64,000 bases of DNA. It comes from Acidobacteriaceae bacterium. GTDB taxonomy: Bacteria; Acidobacteriota; Terriglobia; Terriglobales; Acidobacteriaceae. The stretch spans positions 1 through 64,000 of the forward strand of contig PLSM01000182.1 of the NCBI GenBank assembly GCA_003165075.1, read 5' to 3'. Under the pieces are notes generated by a model, which ran no database searches, had not been told where the DNA came from, and was given only the letters and a program-made list of their open reading frames with translations. Positions 35,243 through 43,593 of the stretch are shown here, one piece after another (the stretch's first letter is position 1; every line of letters begins with the position of its first letter). The translations under genes and the position numbers were made by a program.

Positions 35243-37972
35243 ATGTCTAAAGTCCGCGCCTCATTTACTTCGCTATTCCTGATTGCAGCTCTCACCGTCA
35301 GTTGTGGTCTTCGTTCATCGCGTGCACAGGCGCCGGCCGGGCCCGGATCGCCTCTGAACCTGCGTTGCGAGTACCTGCCGGACCCGTTGGGGGTCGACAC
35401 TGCCCAGCCCCGTTTCTCCTGGGTGCTGCAAGATTCGCAGCGCGCGGAAAAGCAAATTGCATACCAGGTGCTGGTGGCGACCAAGCCCGACCTGCTGGGC
35501 CACGACAGTGGCGACCAATGGGACAGCGGGAAGGTGGCCTCAGAGGAATCGACCCAGGTTATCTACGCCGGCAAGGTGCTCCAAAGCGGCAAAACCTACT
35601 ACTGGAAGGTTCGCGCCTGGGATAAAGAAGGAAAGTCCAGCGAGTATAGCCGGACGGCGCACTTCGGTATGGGGTTGTTGTCACAGGCGGAGTGGAAGGG
35701 TTCCTGGATCGGCGGCGGCAGCACCGGCGGCAACGAGTTTCGCAAAGAATTTACCCTGAACGGCAAGGTTGCCGATGCCCGCGTTTACATCACTGCTCTG
35801 GGGTATTACGAGTTACGGGTGAATGGAAAGAGGATCGGTCACAATGTGCTCGATCCGGGATGGACCACGTATCCCAAGCGAGTGCTCTACTCCACCTATG
35901 ACATCTCCTCCGCCCTGCAGGAAGGGCCGAATGTGATTGCGGTTATGCTCGGCGGCGGTTGGGCGACTCAAAAGGTGAATGGTTCGGATGTTTATTACAA
36001 TTCGCCTGCGCTACTGGTGCAGATGAATGCCGAACTCGCCGGGGGCCGGCAGGTGAGCGTAGCCAGCGACGCCTCCTGGAAGACAACTGCGGGGCCGATC
36101 GCGGACGCCAGCGTCTACGACGGAGAAGTATACGACGCACGCCGCGAAACACCGGGTTGGGATATGCCGGGGTTTGCGGACGCCGGATGGAGCGCGGCGC
36201 AGGTGGTGGAAGGCTCCGCAGGCATTCGTTCCTCGCAGATGATGCAACCCATTCGCGTGGTCGACACCATCGTCCCGGTGAAGCTCACCAGTCCTGAGCC
36301 GGGAGTGTATGTCTACGATATGGGCCAGAACATGAGCGGCTGGGGCCGCCTGCAAGTGGAAGGACCGACGGGCGCCAAGGTAACGCTCCGCTACGCTGAG
36401 CTACTGTATGACAACGGGATGATCAACCGCGAAAACATCCGCGAAGCGAAATCCCGCGACATTTACATTCTTCGCGGTGGCGAGCAGGAAAGTTACGAGG
36501 CGCGCTTCACCTACCACGGATTCCGCTACGTTGAGGTAACGGGCTTCCCGGGAACGCCCAGCCTTGATTCGGTGCGCGGGCGCGTGGCCCACTCGGCGGT
36601 CAACACCGTGGGCAGCTTTATGGCCTCAAAGCAGATTCTCAACGATATCCAAAAGCTGATTCGCTGGTCTCAACTCACCAACCTCTTCAGTGTTCCCACC
36701 GATTGCGACCAGCGCGATGAACGCCAAGGCTGGATGGGCGATGCGCAGGCTACCGCGGAAGAAGCCATGATGAACTTCGATATGGCGGCCTTCTACACCA
36801 ACTTTATCCGCGACATCGCTGACGCCCAGGGAGCCGACGGCGCGTTGCCTTCCACGGTGCCGCGCAAGTATGGCATGTACCCCGCCGATCTCGGCTGGGA
36901 GACAGCCTATCCGCTGCTGGTGAAGTACATGTGGGAGCAGTACGGCGATCGCCGCATTCTGGAGCAGAACGAGAGCGGCTTGAAGAAGTACGTTGAGTTC
37001 CTGCGCAGCCATGCGGTCGACAATGTCATGCGCGACAAACTTGGTCACGAAGGCGACTGGGTGGAGTTGGCCCACACTCCCAACGATTACGTTGCCGACT
37101 TCTGGTACTACTACGACGTCCAGACACTGGCCGGAATTGAAAAGACGCTGGGGAACTCGACCAGCGCGGAATCCTATGCCCGGCTTGCCACGGATATCCG
37201 CGATGCCTTCAACCGCACCTATTTCCACGCCGACACGGGCCAGTACGCCAATGGCACGCAGGCAGCCAACGCCATGGCGCTTTTCCTGGACATGGTGCCA
37301 AAGGACCAGCGCGACGCAGTTACAGACAATCTGACGAATGATGTTCTCTATTTCCACGACACTCACGTCACCACCGGGTTTATTGGCGTCAAGTTCCTTC
37401 TGCCGGCGCTGACGTCGACGGGACACTCTGACCTGGCCTATGACCTCGCGGTGCAAACAACCTATCCTAGTTGGGGTTACATGGTTTCACGCGGCGCCAC
37501 CACGCTGTGGGAACTGTGGGAGGAAAAATCCGGACGGAGCATGAACTCCCAGGATCACATTATGTTCGGCAGCGTGGGAGCGTGGTTCTACCAGGGGCTG
37601 GCGGGCATTAACCAGAGCGAAGGCGGAGCTGGATACCGCCATCTCCGCATCCAGCCCCAGATCGTGCGCGACCTGCATTGGGCCAGCGGCACGGTGGACA
37701 CAATTCGCGGCACAGTCACTTCATCGTGGAATCACCAGCCCGGCGCCGTGACGCTGCAGGTCACAATTCCGGTCGGTTCCGATGCTCACGTGGTTATCCC
37801 CAAGGCAGACGAGATGTCGGGAGTTGTGGTGGAGGAAAATGGCCACGTGGTTTGGGAGAAAGGCCACTTCGTTCCCGGAGATCCGGGCGTTACCAGTGCG
37901 ACGGAGGAAGACGGTAACTTTGCCTTTGAGGTGGGATCTGGAGAGTATTCCTTCCGCCTTACTGGAAAGTAA
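35243..37972 (+). CDS. Secreted alpha-L-rhamnosidase (GH78)
   Basis: This enzyme releases L-rhamnose from plant glycosides, pectin or other polymers. Fibronectin-like and Bac_rhamnosid N-terminal modules lead into the (alpha/alpha)6 catalytic barrel. The barrel signatures are PTDCDQRDERQGWMGDAQ and YPADLGWETAYP; the acid residue in DERQGW is the expected general acid. A signal peptide (ASFTSLFLIAALTVSCGL) could also be a lipoprotein leader with the cysteine as anchor. The ATG at 35243 has GAGGAA upstream (909 residues). The gene ends at a strong hairpin. Confidence 0.92.
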   Translation: MSKVRASFTSLFLIAALTVSCGLRSSRAQAPAGPGSPLNLRCEYLPDPLGVDTAQPRFSWVLQDSQRAEKQIAYQVLVATKPDLLGHDSGDQWDSGKVASEESTQVIYAGKVLQSGKTYYWKVRAWDKEGKSSEYSRTAHFGMGLLSQAEWKGSWIGGGSTGGNEFRKEFTLNGKVADARVYITALGYYELRVNGKRIGHNVLDPGWTTYPKRVLYSTYDISSALQEGPNVIAVMLGGGWATQKVNGSDVYYNSPALLVQMNAELAGGRQVSVASDASWKTTAGPIADASVYDGEVYDARRETPGWDMPGFADAGWSAAQVVEGSAGIRSSQMMQPIRVVDTIVPVKLTSPEPGVYVYDMGQNMSGWGRLQVEGPTGAKVTLRYAELLYDNGMINRENIREAKSRDIYILRGGEQESYEARFTYHGFRYVEVTGFPGTPSLDSVRGRVAHSAVNTVGSFMASKQILNDIQKLIRWSQLTNLFSVPTDCDQRDERQGWMGDAQATAEEAMMNFDMAAFYTNFIRDIADAQGADGALPSTVPRKYGMYPADLGWETAYPLLVKYMWEQYGDRRILEQNESGLKKYVEFLRSHAVDNVMRDKLGHEGDWVELAHTPNDYVADFWYYYDVQTLAGIEKTLGNSTSAESYARLATDIRDAFNRTYFHADTGQYANGTQAANAMALFLDMVPKDQRDAVTDNLTNDVLYFHDTHVTTGFIGVKFLLPALTSTGHSDLAYDLAVQTTYPSWGYMVSRGATTLWELWEEKSGRSMNSQDHIMFGSVGAWFYQGLAGINQSEGGAGYRHLRIQPQIVRDLHWASGTVDTIRGTVTSSWNHQPGAVTLQVTIPVGSDAHVVIPKADEMSGVVVEENGHVVWEKGHFVPGDPGVTSATEEDGNFAFEVGSGEYSFRLTGK

Positions 37973-37990
37973 GACCGCTGGAACAATATC

Positions 37991-38020
37991 GGGGGCCGAT
38001 CACTCCTGTGGTCGGCCCCC
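37991..38020 (+). terminator. Hairpin terminator after the rhamnosidase gene
   Basis: GGGGGCCGATCAC pairs with GTGGTCGGCCCCC across a TCCT loop, a 13-base stem with one wobble. It starts 18 bases after the rhamnosidase stop. A run of T residues is lacking (caatatttcc follows), so it may act as a stabilising or bidirectional end. Confidence 0.7.
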
Positions 38021-38131
38021 CAATATTTCCGATCCCGTCTTCAGCCCGCCTCCCGATCTAGTTCGCCAACGCAGCGAGCTGGCTACCGCGGCTCGACACT
38101 TGCGATCTATTCATCGTTGGTCCCGCGACTG

Positions 38132-38605
38132 CTAGTCCACCGTCGACGAATTGAGTTCAAGATGATACGGAGAAGGAGCTGCGGCTTGTAGGGCCAAATC
38201 AGCTATTGTGGCTCCGTCCAGCACATCGAGCATGGCCCTTTGGGCCTTAACCCAGACAGGATGCGCCGGGCACCACGATTTCCGATTGCAGGATTGCCCA
38301 TGTGTCAGGCAGACGTTGAGCATGATTGGCCCATCGATGGCCTCAATCACTTCGCGAACTGATGCCTGCCGGCCGCGAGCGAGAATCTCGAATCCGCCCA
38401 GCGGCCCCCGCCGGGAAGAGATCAGCTCCGCACGGGTCAGTGCCTGCAGAACCTTGGAAAGGAAGCTGTGGGGAGCACCCGTGGCATCCGCCAGCGCCGG
38501 CAGCATTGCGCGCTCGTTGTCGGTCAGAGTGGCGAGGTGAATCATTACTCGCACGGCGTAATCGGCCGCACGCGTCAACTGCATTGATGAACTGAACTTT
38601 TCCAT
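38132..38605 (-). CDS. Rrf2-family regulator with three cysteines
   Basis: This is a second Rrf2-type winged-helix regulator. The N-terminus reads MQLTRAADYAVRVMIHLA and the sensing cysteines lie in CLTHGQSCNRKSWC (C-x6-C-x5-C), so a nitric-oxide- or redox-sensitive Fe-S cluster is likely. Members of this type include NsrR and IscR. It lies just downstream of the respiratory operon on the same strand, separated by 95 bases from ccoI. Regulation of that operon is a reasonable inference. An AGGTGG site precedes the ATG at 38605. Confidence 0.88.
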   Translation of the reverse strand: MEKFSSSMQLTRAADYAVRVMIHLATLTDNERAMLPALADATGAPHSFLSKVLQALTRAELISSRRGPLGGFEILARGRQASVREVIEAIDGPIMLNVCLTHGQSCNRKSWCPAHPVWVKAQRAMLDVLDGATIADLALQAAAPSPYHLELNSSTVD

Positions 38606-38700
38606 ATTGTTGCCACCTATAGCATAAATTGCGGACCGAAACACCGAACACCGTTATAGTGGGAACTCGCATCGCTGGGTCTGCGCTGCATGCATCGCGC

Positions 38701-41217
38701 TTACCTTCCTTCCTGGCGCGTGAGTCGCATGGAGTTGGCCACCACCGATGTGCTGGACAGCAACATGGCGACCGCAGCGAAGATGGGCGTCAACACCCCG
38801 GTAAAGGCCAGGGTAATGCCCAGGCCGTTGTAAATGAACGCCCAAAACAGGTTCTGCCGCACCACGCGCGTGGTCTTGGCAGCGAGTCGAAAAGCGTCTT
38901 CCACCCTGGCCAGCGATCCACTGACCAACACCACGGGGGCAGCGCTCATGGCAATGTCGGCACCGGTTCCCAGGGCAATGCCTAAGTCAGCCTGGGCCAG
39001 CGCGGGCGCATCATTCACCCCATCGCCAATCAGTACAACTCGTTTCCCGGATTGCTGCAATTCCTGGATGATGCGTACCTTAGCGGCGGGAGTGGCTTCG
39101 GCGGTGAAGTCGTCCACACCGATCTGGCGCGCTACCGCGGCGGCTGTCGGCCAGGAATCCCCTGTCACCATCTTCACGCGAATGCCACGCCCGCACAAGC
39201 GCTCCACCATTTCAACCGCGCCGGGCTTGATCTCGTCGCCGAAACCAAGCATTCCGCGAACCGCTCCATCCCAACCAAAAAACGCAACTGTCCGGCTGGC
39301 TTTCTGCAACTCCCGGGCGCGCAGTTCCACGTCGGCGTCCATCTCGCAGCAAGCCGTCGACATCATTTGCCGATTCCCGATAAATACGCGGCGCCCACCG
39401 GCAGTTCCGCTGATCCCCTCCCCTTTGCAAATCTCAACGGACTCTGCATCCAGAGATTGAACATGGTGCGCACAGGCGTACTCGACAACAGCGCGGCCCA
39501 ACAGGTGCTCGGAATAGGCTTCAATTCCCGCCAGCATCGGCAGCCACTCCGCAAGAAGCAGCTCTTCATTATTGCTCTCAGCATGGAGCGGCTCCGCGCC
39601 GCCGCCGCCCGCCGCCATCGCCAGCGCTTCAACCTTTGATTCCAGCAGGGCAAACTCAACCAGACGAAAGTCTCCGCGGGTTACGGTTCCGGTCTTGTCC
39701 AGCACCGCTACGTCGATCTTGCCCAGGGTTTCAAGCACCCGGCTGTCGCTGATCAGCAGGCCCTCTTGCGATGCGCGGCCCACAGCCGCAGTAATTGCCA
39801 ATGGAGTGGCGAGGCCAAGTGCACAGGGGCAGGCAATGACCAGGATCGTGGTGGCGCGCAGCATGGCAGCGACGATGCCGGCGTGCATTCCAGCCAGTAC
39901 GGCAAAATCCAACGCGGCCAGCAGCACTACCACAGGCACAAAGACGCGAGCCACACGATCCACTGTGCGCTCGATGGGAGCACGACTGGCCAATGCCCGC
40001 TCTACCAGCCGGATGATCTGGGCCAGCGCACTTTCGTTTCCGGTTCTGGTTGCGCGCACCTGGATGACTCCCCCGGCATTCAGGCTCCCGGAGACCACCA
40101 CGTCACCGGTCCGCTTGGCCACTGGTGTGGCCTCTCCGCTGAGGAGCGATTCATCGGCGTAGGTCTCGCCTTCGACCACAATTCCATCTGCGGGCACGCG
40201 CTCGCCGGCCTTGACCACAAAGACTTGTCCCGGCGCCAGGGCATCGATGGAGACAAAGCGCTCGCCTGCACGGCTGAGGATGCGCACCTTCTTCGGCATC
40301 AGCCGGTAAAGCAGAGCGATGCTGCGCGAGGCCCTGTCCTTGGCCGTGCGTTCGATCAGTTTGCCCGCCAAAACCAGCGTGACGATGGCGGCTGCAGTGT
40401 CGAAATAGACGTGAGTCTGGCCGCGCATGGTTTGCACGGCGCTGAGGAAATAGGCAGCAAGAATGCCCATTGCCAGCAACGTCTCCATGCGAATCTGACG
40501 GTTATAGAATCCCAGAGCAGCGGCACGCAGGATGGGCCAGGCGCAGTAAAACACCAGCGGAGTGGACAACGACAAAAGGAAGAATGGCAGAATGCGGCTG
40601 GCGCTGGCGGAGATCTGTTCGAAATAGCCTACATAGAGGATGGTGCTGAAACCCATGATATTGGCCCATAGAAAGGCGGCCACACCCAGGCGCAACAGCA
40701 GATCGCGAGCCTCCGATTTACCGATAGTGTTTTCCCCGCCATACTCTGCCGCCTGGTAGCCGAGCCTGGTAATGCGCGCCGTGATACTGTCCGGGGGAAG
40801 ATACTGCGGACAATACTTCACCTTGGCCAGATCGGAAGCAAAGAACACATCTGCCTCAACCACGCCGGGCATCGTGCGCAATGCACGCTCGATGAGCCAC
40901 CCGCACGCGGAACACCACATCCCGCTTACCTGCAACAGCACTTCCTGCGTGGGGGCGCGGGGATCGATTGCGGCTGGCGGCGTGGGCTCATTCTCGCCCG
41001 TCGGATTGGAGATGAGCCCCAACTCCAGGCTGCGGCGAAAGACTTCGGTGTCACGAATATTCTGGCCGCTAGCGACTACTCCGCTCTCAAGCAGTATGGC
41101 GTAGACGTTGGCGCAACCCATACAGCAGAACGGAATCTCTCGTGCATTGTAGGTGCGCACCAAGGGCTGCTTCCCGCAGGGAAGCTCGCATAGCCCGCAG
41201 GTTGCGCTCGTTTCCAC
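38701..41217 (-). CDS. ccoI: CcoI-type copper P-ATPase
   Basis: This inner-membrane copper pump is required for cbb3 oxidase assembly. An N-terminal cysteine module (TCGLCELPCG ... CCMGC) precedes a heavy-metal domain with GMWCSACGW (residues 99-107). The ion site ACPCALGLATP, the phosphorylation motif DKTGTVTRG and the GDGVNDAPAL hinge follow. 838 residues with eight predicted helices. It has a GTG start just after the small upstream membrane protein gene. It ends the respiratory operon. Confidence 0.92.
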   Translation of the reverse strand: METSATCGLCELPCGKQPLVRTYNAREIPFCCMGCANVYAILLESGVVASGQNIRDTEVFRRSLELGLISNPTGENEPTPPAAIDPRAPTQEVLLQVSGMWCSACGWLIERALRTMPGVVEADVFFASDLAKVKYCPQYLPPDSITARITRLGYQAAEYGGENTIGKSEARDLLLRLGVAAFLWANIMGFSTILYVGYFEQISASASRILPFFLLSLSTPLVFYCAWPILRAAALGFYNRQIRMETLLAMGILAAYFLSAVQTMRGQTHVYFDTAAAIVTLVLAGKLIERTAKDRASRSIALLYRLMPKKVRILSRAGERFVSIDALAPGQVFVVKAGERVPADGIVVEGETYADESLLSGEATPVAKRTGDVVVSGSLNAGGVIQVRATRTGNESALAQIIRLVERALASRAPIERTVDRVARVFVPVVVLLAALDFAVLAGMHAGIVAAMLRATTILVIACPCALGLATPLAITAAVGRASQEGLLISDSRVLETLGKIDVAVLDKTGTVTRGDFRLVEFALLESKVEALAMAAGGGGAEPLHAESNNEELLLAEWLPMLAGIEAYSEHLLGRAVVEYACAHHVQSLDAESVEICKGEGISGTAGGRRVFIGNRQMMSTACCEMDADVELRARELQKASRTVAFFGWDGAVRGMLGFGDEIKPGAVEMVERLCGRGIRVKMVTGDSWPTAAAVARQIGVDDFTAEATPAAKVRIIQELQQSGKRVVLIGDGVNDAPALAQADLGIALGTGADIAMSAAPVVLVSGSLARVEDAFRLAAKTTRVVRQNLFWAFIYNGLGITLAFTGVLTPIFAAVAMLLSSTSVVANSMRLTRQEGR

Positions 41218-41219
41218 GG

Positions 41220-41429
41220 TCAGTGGCTTCCGCCTCCACCCAATTCAGAACTCTGGCCGATCGGTCTGCCCTGCTGATCGAGCATCACTGGATTGGCGCG
41301 CTTGGTGGCCACGAAGACAAAAATAAGAATTCCGCAAAAGGCCACAAACACCACCGCCAGCACCACGGTGAGCGGCGCAATGGGACGGCGCGTTGAAGGC
41401 GTTGTCGCCTGGCGTTGGTTCAAATCCAT
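41220..41429 (-). CDS. Small single-helix membrane protein in cbb3 operon
   Basis: This 69-residue protein has one membrane helix (APLTVVLAVVFVAFCGILIF) and a glycine/serine-rich end (ELGGGGSH). It lies between ccoG and ccoI, the slot held by ccoH in proteobacterial ccoGHIS clusters. It is shorter than CcoH and the sequence match is not convincing. It ends 2 bases before the ccoI GTG. A role in oxidase assembly is inferred from position. Confidence 0.65.
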   Translation of the reverse strand: MDLNQRQATTPSTRRPIAPLTVVLAVVFVAFCGILIFVFVATKRANPVMLDQQGRPIGQSSELGGGGSH

Positions 41430-41522
41430 CAGTGCTCCTTCTACGGGCCAAGGTCGTACGTGACGGCATCAGACAACTCATGAAATCTCAGGGCTGCAGC
41501 AGATAGCCCAGCATCCGCACAA

Positions 41523-42869
41523 CTATTGCTTGTTCTCAGGCCCACCCGGTGGATGCGTTTCCATGGGTGCGATAAAGGTCTCCGCGAACAAGCCGTCTTT
41601 CTGCGCCGGCTCCACGTGCGTCAAAATGCTCAGGTGGTTTACTCCGGGGCTGACAGCCGCGGCGGCTGCGGCGATATCGAACTCGCGCTGCAATGTTTCG
41701 CCTGGTTGCAACGTAACCCCATCTTCCACGCCTAGAATCTTGCATGCAGGCAAGCCGGCGAGGGAGAGAGTCACCCTGGCTTGACTCTTGCCGCGATTGG
41801 ACACCAGCAGGCGGAACCGGTTATGGATCAGGCCATCCGGTCCCTTGGTGTAGAGGGTGATGCGGTCGGGCATGATGCGCACCATCACCGGCTGCCGCAT
41901 GCTGATGGCGACGGAGAGCCCCGACGCGTAGATCAGCAGCAACGCCAGCACCGCGACTCGTTTGCCGTCGCGCAGTCCGATGCGGCGATACCACCGCTCC
42001 TCCGCCGCGCTTTTACCCGCGTCGCCCCACGCGTAATGGATCAGCGGTTCTCTTCCCATCCGGCCCAGGACCGTGGAGCAGCCATCAATGCACTCGGCGC
42101 AATGAGTGCACTCCAACTGGTGGGAAGAAAGACGAATATCGATGCCCATGGGACAGGCAAGCACGCATTTCTCGCAGTGGATGCACTTGCCTTCTTCGTC
42201 CTGGTAATGCACCTGCAATGTGTGCTTGTCGGCCAGCATGTTCTGCAAATAGCCATAAGGGCAGATCGCGGTGCAGAAGCGCTGGCGCAGAAATGCGAAA
42301 TCGAGCAGCGTAACCAGGGTCACGCTGGCCCCCACAATTCCGCCCGCGGTGCGAATGTCCAGCGTCAGCAGGCGATGAAGAAGATCCGCGGGCGGAACAA
42401 AATAAGAGACAAAGACGAATGTTACGAAAACCGAGGCGGGCAGCAGCACGACTGAAAAGAGCGCGATGGCAAGCATGCGCCGCAAGCCGGGTCCGCGCTT
42501 CGACAACTTCCGGTTGACCAGACGAGTGATGCGCTTTTCAAGCGTGTTCGCAGCCTCGCTGAAGATCATTTGCGGGCAGAGATAGCCGCAATAGAAGCGT
42601 CCGTAGATCATGGCCATGGCGGCCACCAGGATCCACAGAAACATCATGGACAGAAAGATGATGGAAAACTCACTGATCCAGAGCTCCGCGCCGAAAAAGT
42701 AGAAGCGCTGGCGGGGCAGGTCGAAGCGTACCACGTCGAACAGCGGCAGCAGGATAAAGACGATGAAGCAGATCAGCTGCACCGTCTTGCGCACGCGATG
42801 AAACTTAGTGCCCAGAAGGATCATCCGCGTGCGCTCCGGTGCGCCGTTGATCTTTGCGTCAGTCGCCAT
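41523..42869 (-). CDS. ccoG: Cytochrome oxidase accessory ferredoxin CcoG
   Basis: This inner-membrane Fe-S protein is associated with cbb3 maturation, probably through copper reduction. Five membrane helices surround a polyferredoxin part: CIHCEKCVLACPMGID and CTHCAECIDGCS supply the [4Fe-4S] ligands. A C-terminal Ig-like periplasmic domain has the family FRLLVSNRGKSQ segment. 448 residues. It follows the TauE/SafE-like gene by 13 bases. Confidence 0.92.
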   Translation of the reverse strand: MATDAKINGAPERTRMILLGTKFHRVRKTVQLICFIVFILLPLFDVVRFDLPRQRFYFFGAELWISEFSIIFLSMMFLWILVAAMAMIYGRFYCGYLCPQMIFSEAANTLEKRITRLVNRKLSKRGPGLRRMLAIALFSVVLLPASVFVTFVFVSYFVPPADLLHRLLTLDIRTAGGIVGASVTLVTLLDFAFLRQRFCTAICPYGYLQNMLADKHTLQVHYQDEEGKCIHCEKCVLACPMGIDIRLSSHQLECTHCAECIDGCSTVLGRMGREPLIHYAWGDAGKSAAEERWYRRIGLRDGKRVAVLALLLIYASGLSVAISMRQPVMVRIMPDRITLYTKGPDGLIHNRFRLLVSNRGKSQARVTLSLAGLPACKILGVEDGVTLQPGETLQREFDIAAAAAAVSPGVNHLSILTHVEPAQKDGLFAETFIAPMETHPPGGPENKQ

Positions 42870-42882
42870 CGTATGCTAACCC

Positions 42883-43593
42883 CTACATCGACCCCATGTG
42901 CTGCATGTGACAGTGCATCGCAGGACCGGCCATGGCTCCCCGCGCAATCAGGAGAGCCCCCATTACCAGAACCGTAACTGCGGAAATGGTCGTTCCCCAG
43001 CGCGCTAGTTTCCGCGTCGCCGCCGACGATCCCAGTCCCACTACCACCAGAGCCACACTTGTGCCCATGCCGAATGCCAGCAGTGTCAACGCCCCGCCCA
43101 GGGGTGTGGCCGCGCCCAGCGCCTTCATCAGCGCCGCATATACCAGCCCGCAGGGCAAAAAGCCCATCAGCGTACCCAGTGTGAATTTGCTGCCCGCGGA
43201 CGGCGACGACATTAGCTTTCCTGCCGGGCGCAAGAGCCGCGAGGGCAGCGCGAATCCGCGCCACTCTTTCATGCCCGGCGACAACCCCAGCAAAACCAAG
43301 CCGGCAATTACCATGGCCACGCCGGCCACAATCGCGGCTAAATTTTCCACTCCAGCCAGGCGGCCCACAAATCCCATGGTCCCCCCTGCCAGCCCGGCAA
43401 TCGCGCCTAGCAACATGTACGTGAGTGTGCGGCCGGAGTTATACGCCAGATGCAGCCCCAACAAGGACCGCCTCGCGGCTCCAGTGTTGACGGCCACGCT
43501 GTATGTAAGCACAATAGGTCCGCACATCTGCATACAGTGCAGGCTGCTGACGAATCCGAAAGCCAATACGAGATAGAAGTCGCTGGGAGTCAT
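42883..43593 (-). CDS. TauE/SafE-like (UreH_2) membrane protein, possible copper handling
   Basis: This 236-residue, six-helix membrane protein has GFVSSLHCMQMCGPIV and GTLMGFLPCGLVYAAL, typical of the sulfite-exporter/UreH_2 group often found with cbb3 maturation genes. Metal-binding character comes from HCMQMCG near the start and HCHMQHMGSM at the very end. The substrate is not proven; copper delivery to the oxidase is inferred from residues and context. The ATGA at 43590-43593 overlaps the flavoprotein stop. Confidence 0.82.
   Translation of the reverse strand: MTPSDFYLVLAFGFVSSLHCMQMCGPIVLTYSVAVNTGAARRSLLGLHLAYNSGRTLTYMLLGAIAGLAGGTMGFVGRLAGVENLAAIVAGVAMVIAGLVLLGLSPGMKEWRGFALPSRLLRPAGKLMSSPSAGSKFTLGTLMGFLPCGLVYAALMKALGAATPLGGALTLLAFGMGTSVALVVVGLGSSAATRKLARWGTTISAVTVLVMGALLIARGAMAGPAMHCHMQHMGSM

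Noticed and set aside
36626-37456. 276-residue minus-strand frame
   Set aside because: Antisense shadow of the GH78 rhamnosidase.
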